Both the position numbers and the translations under genes were made by a program. 64,000 nucleotides of DNA, taken from positions 17,610,501-17,674,500 of the forward strand of contig NC_058191.1 of assembly GCF_907165205.1 (NCBI RefSeq). The letters are read 5' to 3'. Source of the DNA: Coccinella septempunctata (Eukaryota > Arthropoda > Insecta > Coleoptera > Coccinellidae). Below are positions 1-9,084 of the stretch, in pieces. Every line of letters starts with the position of its first letter. Positions within the stretch are counted from its first letter, which is position 1. The notes beneath the pieces are model-generated. The model was not told where the DNA came from. It ran no database searches and was given only the letters and a program-made list of their open reading frames with translations.

Positions 1-2225
1 GTCGAATTGGTCCAACAGTTTTTGAGGAATTGATATCACACTTTGCCGAATAGACCACTGAAATCTCAATTCCTATCAGAACTATCGAACTGAAATTCAA
101 CATGTGCATCTCAATTCGAAAACTGAGTACAGTTTCGGGATTTGGGTCGAATTGATCCAATAGTTCCTTGGGAATTGAAATGATATTTTGTCGAATCGAC
201 CACTGAAATCTCGATTCCTATCTGAACTATCGAACTGAAATTCAACAGGTGCATCTCAATCCGAAAACTATGGGCAGTTTCAAGATTTGGGTCGAATTGA
301 TCCAACAGTTTTTGAGGAATTGATATCACACTTTGCCGAATAGACCACTGAAATCTCAATTTCTATCAGACCTATCGAACTGAAATTCAACATATGCATC
401 TCAATTCGAAAAGTATGTGCAGTTTCAAGATTCGGTTCGAATTGATCCAACAGGTTTTAGGAATTGATATCACACTTTGCCGTATTGACCACTGAAATCT
501 CAATTCCTATCTGAACTATCGAACTGAAATTCAACATGTGCATCTCATTTCGAAAACTGTGTACAGTTTCGACATTTTGGTCGAATTGATCCAATAGTTC
601 CTTGGGAATTGACATGATATTTTGTCGAATCGACTACTGAAATCTCCATTCCTATCAGAACTATCGATCTGAAATTCAACATGTGCATCTCAATTCGAAA
701 ACTATCTGCAGTTTCAAGATTTGGGTCGAATTGGTCCAAAAGTTTTTGAGGAATTGATATCACACTTTGCCGAATAGACCACTGGAATCTAAATTCCTAT
801 CTGAACTATCGAACTGAAATTCAACATGTGCATCTCATTTCGAAAACTATGTGCAGTTTCAAGATTTGGTTCGAATTGTTCCAACAGTTTTCAAGGAATT
901 GATACCACACTTTGCCGAATTGAAATCTAAATTCCTATCTGAACTATTGAACTGAAATTCAACATGTGCATCTCAATTCGAAAACTGAGTACAGTTTCGG
1001 GATTTGGTTCGAATTGATCCAACAGTTTTTGAGGAATTGATATCACACTTTGCCGAAAAGACCACTGAAATCTCAATTCCTATCAGAACTATCGAACTGA
1101 AATTCAACATGTGCATCTCATTTCGAAAACTGTGTACAGTTTCGAGTTTTTGGTCGAATTGATCTAATAGTTCCTTAGGAATTGAAATGATAATATGTCG
1201 AATCGACCACTGAAATCTCAATTCCTATCAGAACTATCGAACTGAAATTCAACATGTGCATCTCAATTCGAAAACTGAGTATAGTTTCGGGATTTGGGTC
1301 GAATTGATCCAATAGTTCCTTGGGAATTGACATGATATTTTGTCGAATCGACTACTGAAATCTCCATTCCTATCAGAACTATCGATCTGAAATTCAACAT
1401 GTGCATCTCAATTCGAAAACTATCTGCAGTTTCAAGATTTGGGTCGAATTGGTCCAACAGTTTTTGAGGAATTGATATCACACTTTGCCGAATTGATCAC
1501 TGAAATCTCAATTCCTATCTGAACTATCGAACTGAAATTCAACATGTGCATCTCAATTCGAAAACTCAGTACAGTTTCGGGATTTGGGTCGAATTGATCC
1601 AATAGTTCCTTAAGAATTGAAATAATAATATGTCGAATCGACCACTGAAATCTCAATTCCTATCAGAACTATCGAACTGAAATTCAACATGTGCATCTCA
1701 ATTCGAAAACTATGTGCAGTTTCAAGATTTGGTTCGAATTGATCCAACAGTTTTTAGGAATTGATATCACACTTTGCCGAATTGACCACTGAAATCTCAA
1801 TTCCTATCAGAACTATCGAACTGAAATTCAACATGTGCATCTCATTTCGAAAAATGTGTACAGTTTCGACATTTTGGTCGAATTGATCCAATAGTTCCTT
1901 AGGAATTGAAATGATAATATGTCGAATCGACCACTGAAATCTCAATTTCTATCAGAACTATCGAACTGAAATTCAACATGTGCATCTCAATTCGAAAACT
2001 ATGTGCAGTTTCAAGATTTGGTTCGAATTGATCCAACAGTTTTTAGGAACTGATATCACACTTTGCCGAATTGACCACTGAAATCTCAATTCCTATCTGA
2101 ACTATCGAACTGATATTCAACATGTGCATCTCAATTCGAAAACTGAGTACAGTTTCGGGATTTGGGCCGAATTGATCCAATAGATCCTTGGGAATTGAAA
2201 TGATATTTTGTCGAATCGACCACTG
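1..2225 (-). repeat. 145-bp satellite array, R orientation
   Basis: About 15 tandem monomers of an AT-rich 145-bp satellite. The order on the minus strand is GAATTGAGATTTCAGTGG, then a central part, then TTGAATTTCAGTTCGATAG. Two monomer subtypes alternate irregularly. Type A has GCAAAGTGTGATATCAATTC followed by an AAAACTGTTGG core. Type B has an ATCATTTCAATTCC core followed by AAGGAACTATTGG. The open frames of 63-82 codons seen here start at TTG and come from the monomer itself, not from genes. One monomer near 910-930 has a short internal deletion. The array stops abruptly where LINE-A begins. Confidence 0.95.
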
Positions 2226-4358
2226 CCCCTTGCTCAGGGCAAATATATTTCTACTCAGACTGGATGTCAGCTCATCAACATGGGTACTCCAGGTAAGTGA
2301 AGCGTCCAGATACACTCCCAGGAACCTAACCGTGCTGTCATTGTCTACATCACATCTCTTTCTCAAACTCAGGGTCAGAGATTGTGTCTTATCTTCATTC
2401 ATACTGAGACCATTTGCTGTAAACCATTCCAGAGCTCCCGACAGAGCCACCCGCGCTTTCTCGGCCAAGTCTTCGAGGTCACGTGATCTAACCTCAAATG
2501 TTGTATCATCCACAAATTGGGTTGTCTTTACTTCAGGCACATATTCGGGCAGATCGTTAATGTATATTATGAAAAGTACAGGTCCCAAATTTGATCCCTG
2601 TGCCAGCCCAAGGGTCAAGTCTGTCGTATCCGAATACATGTTATCCACGTAAACCGCTTGCCTACGATCGCTCAAAAATGAATCGATCAAATTTAGGGCT
2701 GTGGAATTGAATCCGTATCTCTCCAGTTTAAAAAGCAGCTTATTCCGATCGACACAGTCGAAGGCTTTTGAGAAGTCAACGAATGATCCCAAGCAATGTT
2801 CACCTTGCTCAAAACAATCGACAGTAAAGTCAATGAAGTGAATAATAGCATCGACCGTACTTCTGCCTTTTCGGTATCCAAACTGATTTTCTGAGAACAA
2901 GTTATTCTGTTCAAAGTAGCTTACTATCTGGCCTGCGATTACTTTTTCAAGAATCTTGGAGAACACCGGTACAATTGAAATGGGACGATAGTTGTTTTTA
3001 TCCTTACGATCTCCTTTTTTATGAACTGGGATCACTTTAGAGATTTTTAAGAAATTTGGGAATTTTCCTGTCAGTAGACATTTATTAATCAGTTTAGTTA
3101 ACGGCATAATGATTGAGCTAATATTAGCTTTAATTATCTGCACCGAAAGGTCATAATAATCCGTGGATTTGCTATTCCTCAAGCTCTTCACTATTTCACG
3201 CACCTCAATGAATCCCACCTCGCGGAATACAAATTCTAAGTTGTGTGGAACCCTCTTCTTAAATGATTGACCGAACTCCATCTGCGATGAGGCAAGCCGT
3301 GTTCTAATTGTCTCCGGCACTGTGGAAAAATGTTTGTTGAATACGTCGGGAGCAATGTTTATAGGGGGTGATACTCTATTCTTTCCCAGATGATCATTCA
3401 CGAGTTGCCAAGTAGTTTTGCATTTATTGTTTGAAGACTCAATTTTTCCGTCATAATAAGAAACTTTAGCTTTCTTTATTGCCTTCCTGTATTTCCTGGT
3501 AAGGTCATTTCGCACTAAAAGCAGATTTTCGGTTTTATACTTAGAGTACAAATTTCGAACCAAAAGTAATGTCTCCCTCATTTCTCGAAGTTCTTCAGAG
3601 AACCATCCGCAATACCGTTGTATGAGTTTTGTCCTCTTCATCCTCCTGGGGAAAGATGATGAGAATATATCAACAAAAATGTTATGGAATTCTACAAAAC
3701 ATTCCGCACCATCCAGCCCAGCATTTATGAAGTCCCAACATGTATTCTCAAGTTTACAATGCATCTCGTTGAATCCTGCCTGTGTTAGTGGTCTAAATGC
3801 TCTGTGAACGTAATTCGAACTCTTATTCAAGGTTCCTACGCGAAGAAACTGTGCTTCGTGATCCGAGAACTCAGTGTCTATTATTCCAGCCAATTCCCCA
3901 GGTGCATCAAAGTTCGTGAATATATTATCTATACAATTCTGATTCCTGGTGGGCTCAAATATTTTTTGTTTGAAACCATAGGATTTCAAGAGATCGACTA
4001 CCACTTTCGCCTCCCTGTCCGAAACAAAATCCACATCTTGGTTGACGCTAAATTTAACATTGAAGTCACCACATATCACAACCCTGTCCCTATTAATAGC
4101 GAGTTCATTGAGAATAAGCTCCAAGTTAGAAGTGAAAGCATCGAGATTTCTCGATGGTGATGAATAAATACATATGATGATTAAATTACTTTTGAGTAGT
4201 TTAATAGCTGACAATTCACAATGCACTTCCAAGGATTTACTTCGGATATTACTGATAACTGAACACTCTGAACAGTTCACTAGTTTTCGCATGCATCTCA
4301 ATATGCAACTCAATTCGAAAACTATGTGAAGTTTCAAGATTTGGGTCGAAATGATCAA
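2043..4358 (-). pseudogene. Chimeric 771-codon frame: satellite + LINE-A EN/RT + satellite
   Basis: One uninterrupted minus-strand frame covers LINE-A and the satellite on both sides. Residues 1 to about 25 come from satellite. Residues ~26-170 are the endonuclease C-terminal half, with GDFN at 97-100 and SDH at 165-167. Residues ~435-690 are reverse transcriptase: KKGDRKDKNNYRPI near 447-460, FVDFSKAFDCVD (motif A) at 526-537, LAQGSNLGPVLF (motif B) at 585-596, FVDD (catalytic motif C) at 615-618, and a GVYLD motif near 681-685. Residues from 712 on are satellite-derived (WSIRQNIISIP). The usual LINE motif C is FADD or YADD. Valine is tolerated in some other reverse transcriptases, so this is not proof of inactivity. 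The missing ends make it a pseudogene. An open frame this long suggests a fairly young insertion. Confidence 0.8.
2226..4283 (-). mobile_element. LINE-A: non-LTR retrotransposon fragment (CR1/jockey group)
   Basis: This 2.06-kb block of coding-like DNA replaces satellite sequence. On the minus strand it encodes the C-terminal part of an APE-type endonuclease followed by most of a LINE reverse transcriptase. The start of the endonuclease, the end of ORF2 and the 3' UTR with its tail are all missing. Both edges pass straight into satellite with no poly(A) and no target-site duplication that I can see. The piece therefore probably reached its present form by recombination or deletion after insertion. 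The downstream satellite is in R orientation. The clade is inferred from motif style only. Confidence 0.85.
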
Positions 4359-4510
4359 ACGGTTTTTGAGAAATTCATATCACACTTTGCCGAATTGACC
4401 ACAGAAATCTTAATTCCTATCTGAATTATCGAACTGAATGAAACTCAATACGTATATCTCAGTTCAAAAATTGTGTAGAGTTTCGAGATTTGGATCGAAT
4501 TTTGATGGTC
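4284..4510 (-). repeat. Satellite stub with diverged monomer next to H1 flank
   Basis: About 1.5 monomers in R orientation. The first part carries the short insertion GCATGCATCTCAATATGCAA, which also marks F-to-R turnarounds elsewhere in the mosaic. The second monomer is a diverged variant (AAATTCATATCACACTTTG, then AAACTCAATACGTATATC). That variant always borders the distal end of the histone H1 flank, so it belongs to the amplified module. Confidence 0.85.
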
Positions 4511-4941
4511 AATGAATAAAAGAATAAGTTCTATTTATCATGAATTGTTCGATCAAGGAGACTCAACTTTCGGAATAATAACTTATGACAAGAATATCCA
4601 TGAACCTTGACAAGAGCGACTTCGGCAAGTCTGGGAAGAATCGTTTCGGTCCGTCAAAAATGACATATCGGCCTATTTTCCATATCGCATTCGTCCGAAA
4701 TACGATGCAATGATGAACCCAATAATTGGTACAAATAAAAAACTTTAAAATCCTCGAGATTGCGCAGGAAACTTTAAATTTCAAGTCCGTAGCAATAATT
4801 TACCAACCATTCGCCCGTAAAATTTTCGTCAACTTGGCTAATATCGGTCCCACTATTTGAAGAAATCCAAAGTGTTAAGGTCGAACAATGTTATTTTCAG
4901 CCCCCGAGTCTCAAGTGCGACAGGCAACCACGCCCGCCACT
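4511..4941 (+). pseudogene. Histone H1 5' flank plus first ~18 codons (copy 1)
   Basis: The first ~375 bp match the upstream DNA of the two near-complete H1 pseudogenes at 25.8 and 28.1 kb, here on the plus strand. The start codon is at 4888-4890. The following codons read roughly MLFSAPESQVRQATTPATG, compared with MSFSTSESEMRQATTPATA in the longer copies. H1 similarity ends at about 4941, where satellite starts. The globular domain and tail are absent, so this is a 5' remnant. The reverse-strand 73-codon frame in the flank starts without ATG and I do not treat it as a gene. Confidence 0.75.
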
Positions 4942-4995
4942 GGTGTATGTACACAGTTTGCGAATTGAGATGCACATGTTGAATTTCAGTTCGAA
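4942..4995 (+). repeat. Satellite scrap between H1 and Gag pieces
   Basis: About 54 bp of monomer (CGAATTGAGATGCACATG, then TTGAATTTCAGTTCGA) joins the truncated H1 codons to the Gag fragment. The same joint occurs in the modules at 8.98, 10.41, 11.85 and 20.67 kb, so it is a diagnostic breakpoint of the module. Confidence 0.8.
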
Positions 4996-5322
4996 AGGAC
5001 CGTGGGGACCTGTGGACTTCAGTTCTACCTGGGGTTAGGCCCCCACAGTTGCTGGCGGTGTGGCAATGAAGGCCACCACAGGGTGGACTGCCGAGGGGAA
5101 AGGACGAAGTTCTGTTCCAGGTGCGGCCGTGTGGGGGTTCTTTCCAGGGTGTGTTGCGTTAGAGATAGGGGACCAGGGACCGCCAGAACTGCCTCAGGAC
5201 CGACCGCAACTCCAAGGAGCAGGACAGAGGCCATACTGCCGGACCTCCGACTGAGGCCCGCCGTACCGCCAACACCGTCAGAACCGTCGCCGCCCACATC
5301 GTTGCCGCCCCTACCGAAGTAG
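4996..5322 (+). pseudogene. Gag zinc-knuckle fragment (copy 1)
   Basis: A GC-rich block that contrasts sharply with the AT-rich satellite. It encodes CWRCGNEGHHRVDC, a CX2CX4HX4C knuckle, then FCSRCGRVGVLSRVC, which keeps the cysteines but has valine where the second histidine would be. This pairing, with a second motif lacking His, resembles the Gag nucleocapsid of some Ty3/gypsy-like LTR retrotransposons. That assignment is from memory of the motif style and is uncertain. After the knuckles the protein-like reading seems to move to another frame (ARRTANTVRTVAAHIVAAPTE), so a frameshift is likely. No LTRs, protease or polymerase are seen nearby. Confidence 0.65.
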
Positions 5323-5454
5323 AAGGTGAAAATGGATTAGAATTACCGAAAAAAAAATTACCAATTATTAAAATGATACCGTTCCGAAAAATATCTTTTA
5401 TTGCACCAACCGAAATGGTGGATGCGCTAACCGGAGTAGTAGTCGATTCGTCAA
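5323..5454 (+). other. AT-rich tail of the Gag module
   Basis: About 130 bp found after every Gag fragment in the window except the copy at 15 kb. One frame reads on from the Gag region as EGENGLELPKKKLPIIKM and MIPFRKISFIAPTEMVDALT, so it may be further retroelement coding sequence. I do not recognise the protein. It ends at a satellite type-B joint (GTCGATTCGTCAAAAT). Confidence 0.5.
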
Positions 5455-5740
5455 AATCATTTCAATTCCTAAGGAACTATTGGATCAATTCTAACCAAAT
5501 CTTGAAACTGCACATAGTTTTCGCATGCATCTCAATATGCAACTCAATTCGAAAACTATGTGAAGTTTCAAGATTTGGGTCGAAATGATCAAACGGTTTT
5601 TGAGAAATTCATATCACACTTTGCCGAATTGACCACAGAAATCTTAATTCCTATCTGAATTATCGAACTGAATGAAACTCAATACGTATATCTCAGCTCA
5701 AAAATTGTGTAGAGTTTCGAGATTTGGATCGAATTTTGAT
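5455..5740. repeat. Satellite with F-to-R turnaround
   Basis: A short F piece runs to AACTGCACATAGTTTTCG at about 5523. It meets GCATGCATCTCAATATGC and then an R piece that starts CGAAAACTATGTG. The two arms form a hairpin-capable inverted repeat (CACATAGTTTTCG / CGAAAACTATGTG). The R part and the following H1 flank repeat 4286-4890 at a spacing of 1234 bp. Confidence 0.8.
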
Positions 5741-6133
5741 GGTCAATGAATAAAAGAATAAGTTCTATTTATCATGAATTGTTCGATCAAGGAGACTCAA
5801 CTTTCGGAATAATAACTTATGACAAGAATATCCATGAACCTTGACAAGAGCGACTTCGGCAAGTCTGGGAAGAATCGTTTCGGTCCGTCAAAAATGACAT
5901 ATCGGCCTATTTTCCATATCGCATTCGTCCGAAATACGATGCAATGATGAACCCAATAATTGGTACAAATAAAAAACTTTAAAATCCTCGAGATTGCGCA
6001 GGAAACTTTAAATTTCAAGTCCGTAGCAATAATTTACCAACCATTCGCCCGTAAAATTTTCGTCAACTTGGCTAATATCGGTCCCACTATTTGAAGAAAT
6101 CCAAAGTGTTAAGGTCGAACAATGTTATTTTCA
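5741..6133 (+). pseudogene. Histone H1 5' flank, truncated after ~4 codons (copy 2)
   Basis: Duplicate of 4511-4900, offset by 1234 bp and nearly identical. The H1 start codon is at 6122-6124. After ATG TTA TTT TCA the sequence leaves H1 and enters about 45 bp of unassigned DNA, then LINE-B. The break inside the first H1 codons is close to the LINE target site used at 11.76 and 20.76-23.5 kb, though not identical to it. Confidence 0.75.
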
Positions 6134-6178
6134 TTAAATTACTTTTGTTATTTTGTTACAACCGTGCAACTACAGTTA
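6134..6178. other. Unassigned junction DNA
   Basis: About 45 bp between the H1 fragment and LINE-B coding sequence. It is T-rich at first (AATTACTTTTGTTATTTTG). I cannot match it to any other part of the window. It may be filler from end joining or a remnant of another element. Confidence 0.4.
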
Positions 6179-7399
6179 TTATAGAAGGAATGTTACAAGA
6201 AGCTATAGATGAAATAAATGACTGGTGTATTAAATGGAAAATAAAACTCAACGGACAAAAGAGCCAAGCGATATTACTGCAGAAGAGGAGACTAAAAACT
6301 ACAACAAATCTAGAGGTAGATGGAGAAGAAATCGAATGGAAAAACGAAGCAAAATATTTAGGTATCACCCTAGACAAAGGTCTAACATGGAGAAGCCATA
6401 TCAAACAAGCCGTTGACAAAACCAAGGCAGCGATGAATATGCTCTACCCGCTGATAGGTAGAAAGAGCCACATGTCAAATGAGAGAAAATTGAAAATAAT
6501 CAAAGCCGTTGCTAGACCGCAACTGACTTATGGATCAGGTGCTTGGGGATTCGCGGCAAAGAGCCATATACAATGAATGGGGTATTTTCCTAAATTTCAA
6601 AATATATGTCATAAAAATCCTTATAACTCAAATATCTCGAAATATATTTTTTTCGAATTTTAACATATTGCATTTTGTCTGTATTCGTTTACGAAAATTC
6701 TGATTTCAGAAGTGCTCTTGTGAACATTCTACGTCATTTTTACAATCCGGCAACGCCCATTTGTGTCAGTAATGGTCATGAAAGTTTTCTGATCACCATA
6801 GATGTAATAAATATCAAGTTTGATGATCACATTATTCACATTTGACAAGAAAAACACACAATGACACAAAATGTCATCGGTTTTAAGAAGGTAAAGACAC
6901 AGATTACAGAAAAAATTTTTTGTAATCTGTGGATATCTTCTTGATCGATTCCAGTGTTGTCGAATTAACAAAAATTACTATATTTGAATAAAGGCATTCT
7001 ACGTCACAAGCTTTCACATAGTCGAAGTTTCGAAGGGTGTATTTCTGAAATGTCTGAATTTTGAAGCGAATCTTTTACGTGTTGAATAACTAGTAGAAAA
7101 GGCTTTCCATAAATAATCTCAAATTCGGTTTTGGAGTTTTAGGAAACTTGCCCATTCAGGCAACAGAAAACAAGCTACTACGATGTGCCATAGATGCGCC
7201 TTGGTTTGTCAGGAACAAACAGATATATCGAGATTTGGAGTGGGAAACCATCACCGAATTTATGAAGCGGAAAGCTGAAAAGTTATTCGAAACAGCGAAG
7301 GAACATCCAAACGAAGAACTCAGGAGACTAGTGGACTACGATCCGGAGGAAGACAGAAGAAGAATGAGAATTTACAAAAGAGACCGAGAGATCAATTGA
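6179..7399 (+). pseudogene. LINE-B ORF2 C-terminal part, split by a MITE-like insert (copy a)
   Basis: The plus strand encodes the end of a jockey-type reverse transcriptase, from EGMLQEAIDEINDWCIKWK through VDGEEIEWKNEAKYLGITLD to RPQLTYGSGAWGFAAKSHIQ. A nonsense codon follows, then the 575-bp insert at 6579-7153. The frame resumes with IQATENKLLRCAIDAPWFV and ends at REIN, stop 7397-7399. The catalytic YADD segment lies upstream and is absent. The inverted copy at 15.95-16.6 kb has the same nonsense codon but no insert. The point mutation therefore predates the MITE-like insertion. Confidence 0.85.
6579..7153. mobile_element. MITE-like non-autonomous DNA transposon, 575 bp
   Basis: Comparison with the uninterrupted LINE-B copy near 16190 gives exact ends. 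The empty site reads CAATGAATTCAGGC. The filled site has GGGGTATTTTCCTAAA at the left and TTTAGGAAACTTGCCC at the right. These termini form an imperfect inverted repeat (13 of 16 positions). A 2-bp AT duplication may flank the element, but the placement is ambiguous by one base. Inside lie a hairpin with 11-bp arms (CACAGATTACA at 6898-6908, TGTAATCTGTG at 6921-6931) and two copies of CATTCTACGTCA (6725-6736, 6995-7006). No transposase frame is present. The superfamily is not assigned. Confidence 0.65.
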
Positions 7400-7692
7400 G
7401 GAGAGATTAAAATGAGTACGACAACTTATTAAAACTATACTAAGAAGAGATATCCGAAATGGACGAACATGAAAACCCTAGCACGACAATGTGCAAGAAG
7501 AAATCAACCGATTAAGGGATAAATGGTTTATAGGCAAATGCCCGGAACCAACAAAAAGCAGGTTAGGTTTAGTGGGTCGCGAACTCAGGAGAGTGAGTAA
7601 CCCCACAGTGTTCCCTAGAAATGGGTTCCTCTGGGCGAGAGATAGAGCCCCGTGTTTTCACGGTCGCAGATTCCCCCTGCTATAAAAAAAAA
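7400..7692 (+). mobile_element. LINE-B 3' UTR and A-tail (copy a)
   Basis: Noncoding 3' end of LINE-B, ending CCCCCTGCTAT plus a run of nine A at about 7684-7692. It is almost the exact reverse complement of 15656-15949. The related LINE-C/D 3' end shares the TGCCCGGAACC and GTGGGTC segments and the CCCCCTGCTA end, so the 3' UTR is conserved across these families. That fits a role in recognition by the element's own reverse transcriptase. Confidence 0.8.
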
Positions 7693-7974
7693 CTACAGTT
7701 AAAGACGGTATAAAAATCATCGCGTCAACCGTAGATGATTTTAGAAAAATCACTACATTCTTCGAGCAGCATGGTAAAGAATTTTTTACCTACCAAATGG
7801 AGGAGGAGAAGAAGATATATGCCGTTATTAGGCATTTACCAACCGACGCTGATATTGCGTTGATTAAGTACGACCTGATATTCCAGGGAATATCAGACGC
7901 TGAGGTGTCCAGAATGACATCGACAATGACAAAGAAGCCAATACCTCTCTACATGGTTAAAACCCAGAAAAAGG
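7693..7974 (+). pseudogene. LINE ORF1 N-terminal fragment, PRE_C2HC region
   Basis: Directly after the LINE-B A-tail, one frame reads KDGIKIIASTVDDFRKITTF, EQHGKEFFTYQMEEEKKIYA, VIRHLPTDADIALIKYDLIF and on to MTKKPIPLYMVKTQKK. This matches the style of the PRE_C2HC region that precedes the zinc knuckles in insect jockey-type ORF1 proteins. It is cut at about 7974, where the H1 distal flank starts, so the knuckles are missing. A LINE-B copy probably inserted, in the same orientation, into ORF1 of an older relative. The inverted locus at 15.48-15.66 kb shows the same joint. Confidence 0.75.
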
Positions 7975-8092
7975 CTCTTGTCAAGGTTCATGGATATTCT
8001 TGTCCTAAGTTATTATTCCGAAAGTTGAGTCTCCTTGATCGAACAATTCATGATAAATAGAACTTATTCTTTTATTCATTGACCATCAAAAT
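7975..8092 (-). pseudogene. Histone H1 distal 5' flank scrap
   Basis: This is the far end of the H1 flank, about 115 bp (CTTGTCAAGGTTCATGG, then TCTCCTTGATCGAACAATTC). It joins the LINE ORF1 fragment at a position within about 30 bp of the H1-flank breakpoints at 10740 and 12856. Confidence 0.75.
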
Positions 8093-8525
8093 TCGATCCA
8101 AATCTCGAAACTCTACACAATTTTTGAACTGAGATATACGTATTGAGTTTCATTCAGTTCGATAATTCAGATAGGAATTAAGATTTCTGTGGTCAATTCT
8201 GCAAAGTGTGATATGAATTTCTCAAAAACCGTTTGATCATTTCGACCTAAATCTTGAAACTTCACATAGTTTTCGAATTGAGATGCACATGTTGAATTTC
8301 ATATCGATAGTTCTGATAGGAATTGAGATTTCAGAGGTCAATTCGGCAAAGTGTGATATCAATTTCCCATAAACTGTTGGATCAATTCGAGCCAAATTTT
8401 GAAACTGTACATAGTTTTCGAATTGAGTTGCATATTGAGATGCATGCGAAAACTATGTGCAGTTTCAAAATTTGGTTCGAATTGATCCAATAGTTCCTTA
8501 GGAATTGAAATGATATTTTGACGAA
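8093..8525. repeat. Satellite, F then R
   Basis: It starts with the diverged H1-border monomer and two F monomers, one with the TTTCATATCGATAGTTC variant. At about 8430-8450 it turns to R through TTGAGTTGCATATTGAGATG. The R part ends at the AT-rich tail of the next Gag module. Confidence 0.85.
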
Positions 8526-8980
8526 TCGACTACTACTCCGGTTAGCGCATCCACCATTTCGGTTGGTGCAATAAAAGATATTTTTCGGAATGGTATCATT
8601 TTAATAATCGGTAATTTTTTTTTGGGTAATTCTAATCCATTTTCACCTTCTACTTCGGTAGGGGCGGCAACGATGTGGGCGGTGACGGTTCTGACGGTGT
8701 TGGCGGTACGGCGGGCCTCAGTCGGAGGTCCGGCAGTATGGCCTCTGTCCTGCTTCCTGGAGTTGCGGTCGGTCCTGAGGCAGTTCTGGCGGTCCCTGGT
8801 CCCCTATCTCTAACGCAACACACCCTGGAAAGGACCCCCACACGGTCGCACCTGGAACAGAACTTCGTCCTTTCCCCTCGGCAGTCCTCCCTGTGGTGGC
8901 CTTCATTGCCACACCGCCAGCAACTGTGGGGGCCTAACCCCAGGTAGAACTGAAGTCCACAGGTCCCCACGGTCCTTTCG
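8526..8980 (-). pseudogene. Gag zinc-knuckle module (copy 2, reverse)
   Basis: Reverse-strand copy of 4996-5454. The AT-rich tail is at about 8526-8648 and the Gag part follows to 8980. The knuckles read CWRCGNEGHHREDC and FCSRCDRVGVLSRVC, again with Val in place of the second His. A few substitutions separate it from copy 1. The frame is open for 106 codons, but it starts at GTG and is only a fragment. Confidence 0.65.
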
Positions 8981-9084
8981 AACTGAAATTCAACATGTGC
9001 ATCTCAATTCGAAAACTGTGTACATACATCAGTGGCGGGCGTGGTTGCCTGTCGCACTTGAGACTCGGAGGCTGAAAATGACAT
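8981..9084 (-). pseudogene. Satellite scrap and H1 first codons (copy 3)
   Basis: The minus-strand H1 start codon is at 9084-9082, followed by about 18 H1-like codons ending near 9030. The rest, 8981-9029, is the usual satellite scrap that links H1 to Gag. The same composite joint is seen at 4942 and 10440. Confidence 0.75.

Noticed and set aside
1..2225. CRISPR-like array of direct repeats
   Set aside because: Repeats are contiguous 145-bp monomers without unique spacers, and the gene content is eukaryotic.
2188..2652. 154-codon plus-strand frame opposite LINE-A
   Set aside because: Shadow of the RT frame on the other strand. No motif.
4563..4784. 73-codon frame (KFKVSCAISRILKFFICTNY…) conserved in six copies
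   Set aside because: It lies antisense in the H1 upstream flank and begins without ATG. Conservation follows from recent duplication of the flank, not from coding selection.
5025..5297. 90- and 64-codon frames overlapping the Gag fragment
   Set aside because: They are antisense or out-of-frame readings of GC-rich DNA. Only the frame with CX2CX4HX4C has a recognisable motif.
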